Shown: positions 22,878-31,835, counted from the stretch's first letter. The stretch: DNA of 64,000 nt from Methylotenera oryzisoli (GCF_004661485.1 NZ_PQVH01000001.1:62001-126000); one strand, 5' to 3'. Numbers and translations are program-made. Notes: a model not told the origin generated them from the letters alone.

Positions 22878-23945
22878 CTAAATCTTGTTAATGCCAAGTT
22901 TGGCAAACAACTGTTTATCTGTTTCAGCTTCCGGGTTACCGGTAGTCAGTAATTTCTCACCGTAGAAAATACTGTTGGCACCTGCCAAGAAGCACAAAGC
23001 CTGTATGCCCTCATGCATGCTCTGACGCCCCGCAGACAAGCGCACAAAACTGTTTGGCATGGTAATTCTTGCCGCGGCAATGGTACGCACGAACTCTAAT
23101 GGATCCAGCTCCTCGGTACCGTGTAACGGCGTGCCTTCCACTTGGGTCAATAGGTTAATCGGCACGCTCTCTGGTGGGCGCTCCATATTAGCCAATTGCG
23201 CCAGCAAACCAGCACGTTGATTACGTGATTCGCCCATGCCGATAATGCCACCGCTACACACGTTGATATCTACACTGCGCACGCGGTCCAGTGTTTCCAA
23301 ACGGTCTTGATAAGTACGTGTAGTGATCACCTCACCATAGAACTCTGGTGCAGTATCTAAATTGTGGTTGTAGTAATCTAAACCCGCATCTTTCAACTGC
23401 TCAGCTTGGCCTTCTTTTAACATACCCAAAGTGGCACAAGTCTCTAAGCCCATCGCTTTTACTTCTGCAATCATTTTAAGCACAGGCTCTAAATCACGCT
23501 GTTTGGGACCGCGCCATGCAGCACCCATACAGAAACGGCTGGCACCGTTGTCTTTTGCTTCTTGCGCAGCCGCTAACACGTCATCTAAAGCCATTAATGG
23601 CTCACTCTCCACATCAGTGTGGTAACGCGCAGCTTGTGGGCAATAACCGCAATCTTCAGAGCAGCCACCGGTTTTAATCGAGAGCAAAGTGCTCACTTGC
23701 ACTGCATTCGGGTCAAAGTTTTCGCGATGCACATTCTGCGCGCGATGCATCAAATCGCTAAACGGCAATTCGAACAGCTCAACAATCTGTGCTACGCTCC
23801 AGCGATTAACGGTTTTTTCTTCATGAGAATGCGTACCGCATGATTTATTTAAGCCTGCTTTTAGGCTATCGGTATTAATAACTGCCTCATTAGATGCTGT
23901 TGCACAGGGAGTTGTTGCCTCTGAATCTGGTGATAGTCCAAGCAT
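22878..23945 (-). CDS. bioB: Biotin synthase with N-terminal extension
   Basis: BioB is a radical-SAM enzyme that inserts sulfur into dethiobiotin. The cluster-binding motif [12 protein letters not shown] and the [2Fe-2S]-associated GIIGMGES and [10 protein letters not shown]-type segments are intact. The product is 355 aa. The core homologous to E. coli BioB begins near residue 46 ([15 protein letters not shown]), leaving an N-terminal extension of about 45 residues with two cysteines and a His-rich THSHEE stretch. The start is well supported by AAGGA 7 nt before ATG 23945, and I see no alternative in-frame start before the core. It is the first gene of the bio operon. Confidence 0.95.
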   Translation of the reverse strand: MLGLSPDSEATTPCATASNEAVINTDSLKAGLNKSCGTHSHEEKTVNRWSVAQIVELFELPFSDLMHRAQNVHRENFDPNAVQVSTLLSIKTGGCSEDCGYCPQAARYHTDVESEPLMALDDVLAAAQEAKDNGASRFCMGAAWRGPKQRDLEPVLKMIAEVKAMGLETCATLGMLKEGQAEQLKDAGLDYYNHNLDTAPEFYGEVITTRTYQDRLETLDRVRSVDINVCSGGIIGMGESRNQRAGLLAQLANMERPPESVPINLLTQVEGTPLHGTEELDPLEFVRTIAAARITMPNSFVRLSAGRQSMHEGIQALCFLAGANSIFYGEKLLTTGNPEAETDKQLFAKLGINKI

Positions 23946-24009
23946 GATTTGTTCCTTGTATCCTCACATAACTGGTGAAGATGTGAAATTGAGATAGAAT
24001 TTGAGTGCG

Positions 24010-24039
24010 ATTATACATTGTCAATAAAACTGACTGCAA
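24010..24039 (-). promoter_or_regulatory. Predicted bioB promoter
   Basis: On the minus strand TTGCAG (24039-24034) and a perfect TATAAT (24015-24010) are separated by 18 bp, about 65 bp upstream of the bioB ATG. A BirA-like dyad covers its spacer and -35. Confidence 0.55.
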
Positions 24040-24050
24040 ATTTTGAACAA
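24018..24050. promoter_or_regulatory. Candidate BirA-type operator over the bioB promoter
   Basis: TTGTCAATA and TTTGAACAA form a degenerate dyad spanning exactly 33 bp, the overall size of the known 9-15-9 BirA site (TTGTAAACC-N14/15-GGTTTACAA). Outer TTGT and ACAA are conserved, but the inner CC/GG pairs are not. It overlaps the predicted bioB promoter between about -13 and -45, the position expected of a repressor site. Weak by sequence alone. Confidence 0.3.
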
Positions 24051-24078
24051 CAGATTAAAATTTAAGCAAATCACACAA

Positions 24079-24747
24079 ATGCAGCAAACCTGCATACTCT
24101 GCACCAGCCACCATGGCGGTGATTTAGGACTATGCGCGCCATGTCTGGCAGATCTGCCGTGGCACAGTGCAGCACAATGCCCACAGTGTGCACTCATCAG
24201 CAATGGCGGCTTATGCGGGGGCTGCCTAAGCGCCCCACCTCACTTTGACGCAGCAAAAGCAACCTTTACTTACAATTATCCACTAGACGGCCTGTTGCAG
24301 CATTACAAATACAATGCCAACCTAAATTTAGCACGGACGTTCGCCTCGCTCTGGATAGATTATCAGCACGGACTAAGCACAACAAGCCGACCTATCGATC
24401 TCATTATCCCCATGCCCATGCATGAAAAACGCTTAACCGAACGTGGTTTTAATCAGGCCCTGGAAATCGCCAAGCAAATAAGCAGTGCATTTTCCATTCC
24501 GCTAGATTACACAGCGTGTCAACGCATTAAATACACGCCATCACAAGCGGGTCTCAAGCTCAAAGAACGCATCGACAATATACGAGGCGCATTTCTCTGC
24601 CATCGCCCTTTGCACAACCTGAATATTGCAGTCATCGATGACGTAATGACAACTGGTGCCAGTTTAAATGAACTGGCTAAAACATTAAAACAGGCTGGGG
24701 CTGCGCGTGTAGAATGCTGGGTGATGGCAAGAACCCTACCAAAATAG
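24079..24747 (+). CDS. ComF/GntX-family phosphoribosyltransferase-like protein
   Basis: This protein is related to ComF of DNA uptake and to E. coli GntX. It is about 222 aa from ATG 24079; the frame can be opened at TTG 24043, but that codon lies within the bio promoter region. An N-terminal double zinc ribbon (CILC, CAPC, CPQC, CGGC pairs) is followed by a phosphoribosyltransferase domain with the PRPP-binding AVIDDVMTTGASLNELA. The association with bio genes is common (gntX-bioH in E. coli), but the biochemical role is unclear. A competence role is possible; no other competence gene is in the window. Confidence 0.85.
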   Translation: MQQTCILCTSHHGGDLGLCAPCLADLPWHSAAQCPQCALISNGGLCGGCLSAPPHFDAAKATFTYNYPLDGLLQHYKYNANLNLARTFASLWIDYQHGLSTTSRPIDLIIPMPMHEKRLTERGFNQALEIAKQISSAFSIPLDYTACQRIKYTPSQAGLKLKERIDNIRGAFLCHRPLHNLNIAVIDDVMTTGASLNELAKTLKQAGAARVECWVMARTLPK

Positions 24748-24802
24748 ACTCAACCATCATAGGGTGCCTACACGATACGCATTTAGAGAGATTAACTGAC
24801 TT

Positions 24803-25267
24803 ATGTTTCACATTGTTTTATTTGAACCTGAAATTCCACCAAACACAGGCAATATCATCCGCTTATGCGCCAACACAGGCGCGCAGTTGCACTTGGTCAA
24901 ACCACTGGGATTCAGCTTGGAGGACAAGCAGCTCAAACGCGCTGGCCTAGACTATCACGAGTATGCAAATTTAATGGTGCATGAAAACTGGGAAGCCTGC
25001 AAAGCGGCACTGGCTGGACATCGACTATTCGCCATCACCACTAAAGGCAGCACTACGCATAGCCATATTCAATTTAAAGCAGGTGACGCATTTGTATTTG
25101 GCCCGGAAACGCGCGGCCTATCAGAGGAAGTGCGCAATGAATTTACTGCAGAACATCGTGTACGTTTACCGATGCTACCCAATAGCCGCAGCCTGAATTT
25201 ATCAAATTCAGCGGCGATATTGCTTTATGAAGCGTGGAGACAAATCGGATTTGAAGGCGGGAGCTAA
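24803..25267 (+). CDS. trmL: tRNA (cytidine/uridine-34-2'-O)-methyltransferase TrmL
   Basis: This SPOUT-class methyltransferase modifies the wobble base of tRNA-Leu isoacceptors. The 154-aa product begins [21 protein letters not shown], has FGPETRGL near residue 94 and the knot-forming [18 protein letters not shown]. The small size, without an RNA-binding extension, is typical of TrmL. It lies 55 bp after the comF-type gene. The match to the family is nearly continuous. Confidence 0.95.
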   Translation: MFHIVLFEPEIPPNTGNIIRLCANTGAQLHLVKPLGFSLEDKQLKRAGLDYHEYANLMVHENWEACKAALAGHRLFAITTKGSTTHSHIQFKAGDAFVFGPETRGLSEEVRNEFTAEHRVRLPMLPNSRSLNLSNSAAILLYEAWRQIGFEGGS

Positions 25268-25367
25268 GTGAACAGTCTATAAGTGAACGGCCTAAATGCC
25301 ACGACAGCGATTGCACTAACAAAGACTGCATCATAGAACGTTGCACGACAAACAACTGCAAGATAGT

Positions 25368-25394
25368 CAGATTGCGTATCTTATACACAATCTG
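25368..25394. terminator. Hairpin between convergent trmL and gpsA
   Basis: CAGATTGCGTAT (25368-25379) and ATACACAATCTG (25383-25394) pair over 12 positions with one mismatch around a 3-nt loop. Position just before the gpsA stop, between converging genes, suggests a shared terminator, but there is no long T-run. Confidence 0.45.
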
Positions 25395-25405
25395 TTAGCA
25401 AGTAC

Positions 25406-26398
25406 TTACACACCCTCAGGTTTTTGATCGCGGCCTAAAAGATCCATCACCGCATCTTGTGCGCTTTTACCATGCGATAACGCCTGATTAACCTCATAAG
25501 TGATTGGCATATCAACACCCAGTGTTTCAGCACGGCGCATTACTTCGCGCGCAGTATTCACACCTTCAGCCACATGACCCAAGCCCTGCAAAATATCTGT
25601 CAGGCTTTTGCCACTGGCAAGTTGCAGGCCGACTTCTCTGTTTCTTGAGTATTGGCCGGTACAAGTCAGGATTAAATCACCAGCCCCTGCCAACCCCATA
25701 AAAGTTTCCACCTTAGCGCCAAGCGCCAAGCCGAAACGCGTCATTTCAGCCAAACCGCGCGTAATCATGGCAGCACGTGCGTTATTGCCAAAGCCCATCC
25801 CATCGGAGATACCTGCAGCAATTGCCATCACATTTTTCACTGCACCACCAACCGACACACCGACCACATCGGTCGTGTCGTACACACGTAAATTGGCACC
25901 ATGCACCAACAACGCAGCCTCTTTCGCAAACGCTTCATCGTTTGCAGCTAATGTCACCGCAGTTGGCAATCCACGCACCAACTCGGCCGCAAAGCTAGGC
26001 CCCGACAAGGCACCCCACTTTTGCTCACTGCCCAACTCTTCTAGCGCCACTTCATACGGCAGCTTGGCCGTTTGCGGCTCCAAGCCTTTGTGCGCCCAAA
26101 TAATAGGCAAAGTACAGCCTAATTGCTTAATATCTTTGAGAATACTTCTAAAGCCAGCGGTGGGCACTACAGATAAAATCAAATCAGCGCCATCTAATGC
26201 AGTTTGCAAGCTATCCTCAACCTGCAATTGGTCATTAAATCTAAAATCACCTAAATACAAAGGGTTAGCGCGCGCTTTACGCATACCGGACACATGACCA
26301 GCATTACGTGCCCACAAGGCAACCTGATGGCGCTGACTGATGTTCATCGCCAGCGCAGTTCCCCACGCCCCGGCACCCAATACTGCAATTTTTGCCAT
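25406..26398 (-). CDS. gpsA: Glycerol-3-phosphate dehydrogenase [NAD(P)+]
   Basis: GpsA makes sn-glycerol-3-phosphate for phospholipid synthesis. The 330-aa product opens with the Rossmann motif VLGAGAWGTALAMN and has WAHKGLEP, LSGPSFAAEL, catalytic Lys in GGAVKNVMAIAAG and the NNARAAMITRGLAEM segment. Its ATG shares one base with the stop codon of the preceding SH3 gene. It is the last gene of the rhodanese-grxC-secB-gpsA group, which is conserved from beta- to gammaproteobacteria. Confidence 0.97.
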   Translation of the reverse strand: MAKIAVLGAGAWGTALAMNISQRHQVALWARNAGHVSGMRKARANPLYLGDFRFNDQLQVEDSLQTALDGADLILSVVPTAGFRSILKDIKQLGCTLPIIWAHKGLEPQTAKLPYEVALEELGSEQKWGALSGPSFAAELVRGLPTAVTLAANDEAFAKEAALLVHGANLRVYDTTDVVGVSVGGAVKNVMAIAAGISDGMGFGNNARAAMITRGLAEMTRFGLALGAKVETFMGLAGAGDLILTCTGQYSRNREVGLQLASGKSLTDILQGLGHVAEGVNTAREVMRRAETLGVDMPITYEVNQALSHGKSAQDAVMDLLGRDQKPEGV

Positions 26399-26850
26399 TA
26401 ATCAAAACCCCAAGTAGATGACACTAAAACATACCCCGTCACGCCGTCTCTGTGCTTTACTTTTAGCCAGCCGTTGTTTGCTTTAACATCCATCAGTTCT
26501 AACACTACATCTTTTTCTAACGTTGCCACCAAGTCGGCAGCGACGTCGGGCCGCGCTTTCATTTCCGTGAGGTTTTTAGTCACCATCACCGAACGCTTAG
26601 TCGACAACTGCTTAGCTTCCACCCAATTCATACTGCCTTGCGCATCACGCACCTTTAACCAGTCACCAAGGTTCACCACCACTTCTACCGGATAGAATTG
26701 GCTCAGCAGCAATACTTTTTTGGATGAATTTGAAGGCGCATCGTACAAGATGGCTTTAGGTACGGCAACCGACCTAAAATCTAACGCGGATGCCGTGATC
26801 GGCACCCACATCAGCATGAAAATTAAAGCAACTTTCGGAAATTGAAGCAT
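26398..26850 (-). CDS. Exported SH3-domain protein
   Basis: This is a 150-aa protein with an N-terminal hydrophobic signal (cleavage near TSA/LDF) and two bacterial SH3-like segments. These are YDAPSNSSKKVLLLSQFYPVEVV...WLKVRDAQGSMNWV and the shorter C-terminal repeat RPDVAADLVATLEKDVVLEL...WLKVKHRDGVTGYV. Such domains often bind cell-wall peptides in the periplasm. It is inserted between secB (5-bp gap) and gpsA (1-bp overlap), a place where E. coli has no gene. Specific function unknown. Confidence 0.8.
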   Translation of the reverse strand: MLQFPKVALIFMLMWVPITASALDFRSVAVPKAILYDAPSNSSKKVLLLSQFYPVEVVVNLGDWLKVRDAQGSMNWVEAKQLSTKRSVMVTKNLTEMKARPDVAADLVATLEKDVVLELMDVKANNGWLKVKHRDGVTGYVLVSSTWGFD

Positions 26851-26855
26851 TACAC

Positions 26856-27335
26856 TTATTGCACAGAACCTGCTTGCTCAGCTTCTTGTTGCTTTTGTTG
26901 TGCAAACAAAGCTTCAAAGTTAATTGGATTCAACAATACAGGTTGGAAACCAGCACGTACGATTAAATCAGAAACGCTCTCGCGTAAGTATGGGAACAGA
27001 ATGTTAGGGCAAGTAATGCCAACAATCATTTCCATGCTTTCAGCAGGTACATTGCGCACTTGGAAAATACCAGCTTGCGTTACTTCAACTAGGAACACGG
27101 TTTTCTCAGCAATTTTAGAGGTCACAGTCACTTTAATTGCAACTTCAAATACGCTCTCTTCAATTTGCTGCGCTAAATTGCTTAACTCAATACTTACTTG
27201 TGGCTGAGTACGGTCTGTAAAAATTTGTGGTGCATGAGGAATTTCTAATGAAACGTCTTTCACGTAAATTTTTTCAATGCTGAAGCCTGGTTGTTGCGCT
27301 TGTTCTTGTGCTACGTTGTTGTCTTCTTGTGCCAT
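26856..27335 (-). CDS. secB: Protein-export chaperone SecB
   Basis: SecB holds precursor proteins unfolded and delivers them to SecA. The 159-aa product contains FSIEKIYVKDVSLEIPHAP near residue 18 and the conserved NILFPYLRESVSDLIVRAGFQPVLLNPINF near residue 110. The tail after that is Gln/Glu-rich. It has its own predicted promoter in the 141-bp gap after grxC but stays in the conserved grxC-secB-gpsA order. A complete, ordinary SecB. Confidence 0.97.
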   Translation of the reverse strand: MAQEDNNVAQEQAQQPGFSIEKIYVKDVSLEIPHAPQIFTDRTQPQVSIELSNLAQQIEESVFEVAIKVTVTSKIAEKTVFLVEVTQAGIFQVRNVPAESMEMIVGITCPNILFPYLRESVSDLIVRAGFQPVLLNPINFEALFAQQKQQEAEQAGSVQ

Positions 27336-27444
27336 AATTTTCTACTTAAAATATTAATTAAAATTGATAAACGTGATTAAAATCATTTACAGCCGGTTAA
27401 AACTCAAGCTGGCATTCTAGCAGACTTTAAATTTTACGCGCGGC

Positions 27445-27473
27445 TATATAATGTACTGCAAAGCCAACTACAA
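27445..27473 (-). promoter_or_regulatory. Predicted secB promoter
   Basis: TTGTAG (27473-27468) and TATATA (27450-27445) on the minus strand are spaced by 17 bp in the grxC-secB gap, leaving a 5' leader of roughly 100 nt before the secB ATG. Confidence 0.4.
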
Positions 27474-27476
27474 CAG

Positions 27477-27731
27477 CTATGCCAGCAATGGATCCAGACC
27501 ACCTGCCAGGTCCAGCGCGCGCAAATCATCAAAGCCACCAATATGGCGATCATCAATGTAGATTTGCGGCACGGTGCGACGCCCCGTTTTCTGCATCATT
27601 TCTTCACGACGTTCAGGCTGCAGGTCGATACGCACCTTATTGATCTCGGTTACCCCTTTACTTGCCAACAAACGCTCAGCGTTGATGCAATAAGGGCAAA
27701 CTGCAGAGGTATACATTAGGATATTAGCCAT
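27477..27731 (-). CDS. grxC: Glutaredoxin 3
   Basis: This small 84-aa thiol-disulfide oxidoreductase is reduced by glutathione. The active site CPYC is at residues 14-17, with the cis-proline loop GRRTVPQIYIDDRHIGGFDDL near residue 50, which is the classic Grx3 pattern. It starts 4 bp after the rhodanese gene stop, so both are probably on one message. The neighbouring secB and gpsA match the E. coli locus. Confidence 0.95.
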   Translation of the reverse strand: MANILMYTSAVCPYCINAERLLASKGVTEINKVRIDLQPERREEMMQKTGRRTVPQIYIDDRHIGGFDDLRALDLAGGLDPLLA

Positions 27732-27735
27732 ACGA

Positions 27736-28149
27736 TTATGCTTTCACCACAGGGAGCTTAGCCTCAACCCACGCGTTGAGCCCGCCTTGCAGATTGTGCA
27801 CTTGCTTGAACTCTGCCTTACGTAAAATATCGCATGCCTTTGCCGAACGTGCTCCACGCTGGCAGTTCACCAATAGCGGCTTATCTTTGTATTTAGCTAA
27901 CTCTTTCAGGCGGTCCGCCAACTGCTCTAGTGGAATATGTTTCGCATCCACAATATGTCCGCTGGCAAACTCTGCATCATCACGCACATCAATCACTAAG
28001 GCATGGTTACGGTTAATCAATGCCACTGCCTCAGTAGCATTTACGTTAGGCACACCACCCGCTTTTTTACCAAAGTCAGGCAATAGCAACATGATGCCGG
28101 AACCTAACGCTAGGCCAATCAATAAGACATTATCTTTTATAAACTCCAC
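27736..28149 (-). CDS. Membrane-anchored rhodanese-like protein (YibN-like)
   Basis: This 137-aa protein has one N-terminal membrane segment (LLIGLALGSGIMLLLP) and a single rhodanese domain. The active-site loop CQRGARSA (Cys at about residue 105) is intact, so a persulfide-carrying role is possible. E. coli YibN occupies the same place upstream of grxC-secB-gpsA and opposite gpmM-envC. The physiological substrate is not known for this subgroup. Confidence 0.9.
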   Translation of the reverse strand: MEFIKDNVLLIGLALGSGIMLLLPDFGKKAGGVPNVNATEAVALINRNHALVIDVRDDAEFASGHIVDAKHIPLEQLADRLKELAKYKDKPLLVNCQRGARSAKACDILRKAEFKQVHNLQGGLNAWVEAKLPVVKA

Positions 28150-28302
28150 AACTTACCTTTCAAAATTTTATGCATTTAATCGTCAGCGTGACTCACCGCA
28201 CCTGAGCACCGATACTTACGCATTTATAATCAGATTTTACGTGTAAATGCGCTAAAATGCGCATATTGATATCACTATTTATGCAAAAGATTGAGGCGCA
28301 AT

Positions 28303-29859
28303 ATGTCCCCTAATAAAAATATCACTCCAGTATGCTTACTTATTTTGGATGGCTTCGGCTATCGTGAAGAAATCACCGATAACGCCATTGCTCAAGCAAA
28401 TAAGCCCAACTTAGATGCGCTTTGGAACAACTTTCCGCACACCTTAATTAACGCATCAGAACACTATGTAGGTTTACCTGACGGCCAAATGGGTAACTCA
28501 GAAGTCGGTCATCTTAATATTGGTGCTGGACGTGTGGTATTTCAAGACTTTGAGCGTATTAATAACAGCATTGCCACCGGTGAATTTTTTAAGCACCCAG
28601 AGCTGACGCAAGCACTGATTGATATCAAAAACACAGACAAAGCCTTGCACATTTTCGGCCTGCTCTCAGACGGTGGTGTGCATAGCCATCAAGACCATAT
28701 TCATGCCATGATTAAAATGGCTGCATTACAAGGCGTCAGTAAGGTGTACATACACGCTTTTCTGGATGGTCGCGACACACCTCCAGTCAGTGCCGCGCCT
28801 TATATTGAGTCATTAGAGCAACAATGTAAAACCATCGGCGTTGGCAAGATTGCGTCTATCAGCGGTCGTTTTTACGGGATGGACCGCGATAAACGCTGGC
28901 CACGTGTTGAAGCCGCGTACAAATTGTTCACCGAAGGCGTTGGCGAATTTACAGCAGAAACGGCAGCCGCCGGTTTACAGGATGCCTATGCACGCGGGGA
29001 AAACGATGAGTTTGTAAAAACTACCGCTATCCACCAGCCCCATGAAGCAGCAGTGCGCATGGAAGACGGTGATTTAGCCGTATTTATGAATTTCCGCTCT
29101 GACCGCGCACGTCAGCTCACACACGCACTACTTGCTGACGAGTTTGATGGATTCCACCGCAGCCGCACCCCTAAACTGGCAGGTTTCTTCACGCTGACTA
29201 TGTACGATAAGAAAGAAACCAAAGCAACCGTCATTTTCCCACCACAGGAAGTCAGAAACACGTTAGGTGAATATTTATCTGCACAAGGGCTGACGCAACT
29301 AAGAATCGCGGAAACCGAAAAATATCCTCATGTGACATTCTTCTTTAATGGCGGTGAAGAAACCGTATTTGCTGGAGAAGACAGGATTCTTGTGCCATCA
29401 CCAAAGGTTGAAACTTACGATTTACAACCGGAAATGAGCGCGTTTGAAGTCACGGAAAAACTGGAAGAAGTAATTCTAAATCGACAATACGATGCAATTA
29501 TTTGCAACTATGCCAATTGCGACATGGTTGGTCACTCAGGCAACCTAAAGGCAGCGATTGCTGCCGTGGAAGCGCTGGACACCTGCATTGGCCGCGTAGT
29601 TAACGCAATGCAAAGCATAGGCGGTGAGGTATTAATCACCGCAGACCACGGCAATGCGGAGCAAATGTACGACGCAGGCAACCATCAGCCACACACACAG
29701 CACACCACCAATCTGGTACCGCTCATTTACATTGGTAGAGACGGGCAATTAAACCAGAACGGTGCACTCTCCGACCTAGCTCCAACCATCTTAAGCTTAA
29801 TGGGCCTCAACCAGCCAGCTGAGATGACAGGTAAAAACTTAGTTCAGTTTAACGCTTAA
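28303..29859 (+). CDS. gpmI: 2,3-bisphosphoglycerate-independent phosphoglycerate mutase
   Basis: This Mn-dependent glycolytic mutase of the alkaline-phosphatase superfamily is about 518 aa long. LLILDGFGYRE gives the first metal-ligand Asp, the phosphoserine is in GQMGNSEVGHLNIGAGR, and HAFLDGRDTPP, GRFYGMDRD and the late ADHGNAEQM and HTTNLVPLI segments are all present. GAGG 6 nt upstream supports ATG 28303 over the in-frame TTG at 28291. It is divergent from the rhodanese gene and followed by envC, as in E. coli. Confidence 0.97.
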   Translation: MSPNKNITPVCLLILDGFGYREEITDNAIAQANKPNLDALWNNFPHTLINASEHYVGLPDGQMGNSEVGHLNIGAGRVVFQDFERINNSIATGEFFKHPELTQALIDIKNTDKALHIFGLLSDGGVHSHQDHIHAMIKMAALQGVSKVYIHAFLDGRDTPPVSAAPYIESLEQQCKTIGVGKIASISGRFYGMDRDKRWPRVEAAYKLFTEGVGEFTAETAAAGLQDAYARGENDEFVKTTAIHQPHEAAVRMEDGDLAVFMNFRSDRARQLTHALLADEFDGFHRSRTPKLAGFFTLTMYDKKETKATVIFPPQEVRNTLGEYLSAQGLTQLRIAETEKYPHVTFFFNGGEETVFAGEDRILVPSPKVETYDLQPEMSAFEVTEKLEEVILNRQYDAIICNYANCDMVGHSGNLKAAIAAVEALDTCIGRVVNAMQSIGGEVLITADHGNAEQMYDAGNHQPHTQHTTNLVPLIYIGRDGQLNQNGALSDLAPTILSLMGLNQPAEMTGKNLVQFNA

Positions 29860-29874
29860 ACTCACGCCTAGACC

Positions 29875-31137
29875 ATGATGCGCCAACGTATTATTCAAAC
29901 AACATCAATATGGACATTGATGCTCTCGTTGCTACTGAACGCATCATGGTGTTATGCAGAGAAAAAGTCCGAACAGCCAAAACAGGCGTTAAGCGAACTG
30001 CAACAGCAGCTAGAAGCGCTAAAAAAAGAGCTGGATCAAGCACAGGAAGAGCACAAAGATGCTGCAGATGCACTCAAGGAAAGTGAAGTTGCTATCAGCG
30101 GTGCAGATAAGAAGCTACATGAAATCAGCAAGCAGCAGGTGGATAACAAAAAAGAGTTAGCCAAACTGGATGCTGAGTCAAAATCTACCAATCAAGCACT
30201 GAGCCAGGAGCAAAAACTGCTAAGCGGTCAGCTTTACCAGCAATATATTCACGGGCAGCAAAGCTATGTGCAGATGATTCTACAAAGTGAACACCCTAGT
30301 GAAGTTGCACGCGACCTGCATTATTTCTCATACGTAGCAAAAGCGCGTGCAGACTTAATCAACAAGATGCAGAACAACTTAAATAAGATTAAGCGCCTTA
30401 ACGAGCTAACAGCATCGAAACTGCAAGAAATCACGGACCTCAAACAAAAACAGCTGACTGAAAAACGTATTTTAGAGGCACAGAAAAAAGAAAAATCAAA
30501 AGTTGTGAATTCACTTTCACAGCAGATTGCTGAGCAGCGTGGACAGATTAAAAAACTAAGTCGCGATGAAAAGCGACTATCACAGCTCGTGAGCAGGCTA
30601 GCCAAAATCATTCCGAAAAACAAACCAGTCAGCAAGCCAGTCTCAAATAGACCAACATCGCCTGCTATTAAAAATACACCGAGCACCAATATCGCCCTTA
30701 ACAATGAGAATTTACCTAGCGATAATTTTTCTGGTGCTAACTTCTCCGCGCTAAAAGGCAAATTACGCCTGCCTGTACGTGGCACGGTAAGCAATCGCTT
30801 TGGCTCAGCCAGACAAGACAGCGGCGTTTCATGGAAGGGTTTATTCATTAAAGCCAGCGAAGGCACAGAAGTGAAAGCTGTGGCTACAGGCCGCGTAGTT
30901 TTTGCCGACTGGCTGCGTGGCTTTGGCAACCTGATTATTATTGACCATGGCGATGGCTACATGAGTCTGTATGGCAACAACCAATCTGTTCTAAAACAAG
31001 CGGGCGAGATGGTCAAAAGCGGGGATACGATTGCCTCGGTAGGCAACACTGGAGGAAATGAATCCAATGGTCTGTATTATGAACTTAGAAACCAAAGTAG
31101 GCCCTTTGATCCGATGACATGGAGCAGCTTGAATTAA
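29875..31137 (+). CDS. envC: Murein hydrolase activator EnvC family protein
   Basis: EnvC is a septal periplasmic protein that switches on AmiA/AmiB amidases during cell separation. The 420-aa product has a signal peptide (cleavage near CYA/EKK), a long coiled coil (about residues 35-255) and a C-terminal M23/LytM domain (about residues 300-415). The zinc ligands of active M23 peptidases are missing: the usual HxGxD region reads WKGLFIK and the final HxH region reads GLYYEL. So it should be a non-catalytic activator, like E. coli EnvC. It lies 15 bp after gpmI. Confidence 0.92.
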   Translation: MMRQRIIQTTSIWTLMLSLLLNASWCYAEKKSEQPKQALSELQQQLEALKKELDQAQEEHKDAADALKESEVAISGADKKLHEISKQQVDNKKELAKLDAESKSTNQALSQEQKLLSGQLYQQYIHGQQSYVQMILQSEHPSEVARDLHYFSYVAKARADLINKMQNNLNKIKRLNELTASKLQEITDLKQKQLTEKRILEAQKKEKSKVVNSLSQQIAEQRGQIKKLSRDEKRLSQLVSRLAKIIPKNKPVSKPVSNRPTSPAIKNTPSTNIALNNENLPSDNFSGANFSALKGKLRLPVRGTVSNRFGSARQDSGVSWKGLFIKASEGTEVKAVATGRVVFADWLRGFGNLIIIDHGDGYMSLYGNNQSVLKQAGEMVKSGDTIASVGNTGGNESNGLYYELRNQSRPFDPMTWSSLN

Positions 31138-31214
31138 ACATCCACGATGAAAAATAATGGTTAAGCTGCAATGCTTGGCTATTACTACAGCCAACAAGCC
31201 GACACTCAGCCAAT

Positions 31215-31245
31215 AAAAAAGCACGCAATTACGCGTGCTTTTTTT
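31215..31245. terminator. Bidirectional rho-independent terminator after envC
   Basis: GCACGC (31221-31226) and GCGTGC (31233-31238) form the stem, with an A-run on the left and seven T on the right. It can stop transcription from envC and from the opposing lipoprotein gene. Confidence 0.85.
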
Positions 31246-31355
31246 AATCTACCAACAGTTTGAAAAATTATTACTTGAGACCTTATTGCCAGTTTTATTC
31301 TACTGGCAGTGAGCTAAGGCTAAGCTAAATTTTACATACTGTAAGACGATAGCAA

Positions 31356-31637
31356 TTACTGCGGTTCTGAATCTGCAAAATTTGCCACTTCACCCGCCGC
31401 AGCCGCCGCAGCCGCTTCTGTTTCAGCAGCAATTTGAGCTGGATCTAAAGTGATACCAGGAATACGCTCATCTGCAGATGGCTCATAGCCACCTGAAACA
31501 GGTGCTGCTGGTGCAGGTGCTGGAGCAGCAACTGGTGCAGCAGCTTCTACCGGTGCAGCCTCTTCTTTTTCGCCGCATCCTACCAACAACAAACTTGTCA
31601 TCCCCACAGCCAATAATGAGCGTAATAACATAGACAT
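31356..31637 (-). CDS. Small Ala/Pro-rich lipoprotein
   Basis: About 93 aa from ATG 31637, chosen because AAGGGG lies 5 nt upstream and it places a compact signal with lipobox LLLVGCG. The mature part is low-complexity: a run rich in Ala, Pro and Glu, then SADERIPGITLDPAQIA and an alanine tract. The frame could be extended to 31670. There is no recognised domain. It is transcribed alone between two terminator-like regions. Function unknown; an outer-membrane or periplasmic spacer role is only a guess. Confidence 0.65.
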   Translation of the reverse strand: MSMLLRSLLAVGMTSLLLVGCGEKEEAAPVEAAAPVAAPAPAPAAPVSGGYEPSADERIPGITLDPAQIAAETEAAAAAAAGEVANFADSEPQ

Positions 31638-31835
31638 ATAATCCCCTTGTATTTTAAATAAATTAAACAACTTAACTCATTGTTTTATATTCAATCAGTT
31701 AAGTTGTTTCCTGAAGCTAACGGCTATTCTAACGGATTCAAGATTCTCTGCAACCTTAATGCACACATGACCAAAATCATTTCCATTCAGCTCATGGTAA
31801 TGAGTTGCTGAGGCTAGCATCCACAAACTAACTCG

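Noticed and set aside
25608-26297. A 229-codon open frame on the plus strand
   Set aside because: It is antisense to gpsA, whose protein shows every family motif; the opposite frame is low-complexity Ser/Pro/Ala-rich.
30321-30929. A 202-codon open frame on the minus strand
   Set aside because: It is antisense to the coiled-coil and LytM parts of envC; such regular coding sequence often leaves a long opposite frame open.
29875-31137. EnvC as an active M23 endopeptidase
   Set aside because: The HxGxD and HxH zinc-ligand positions are replaced, so it is more likely a non-catalytic amidase activator.
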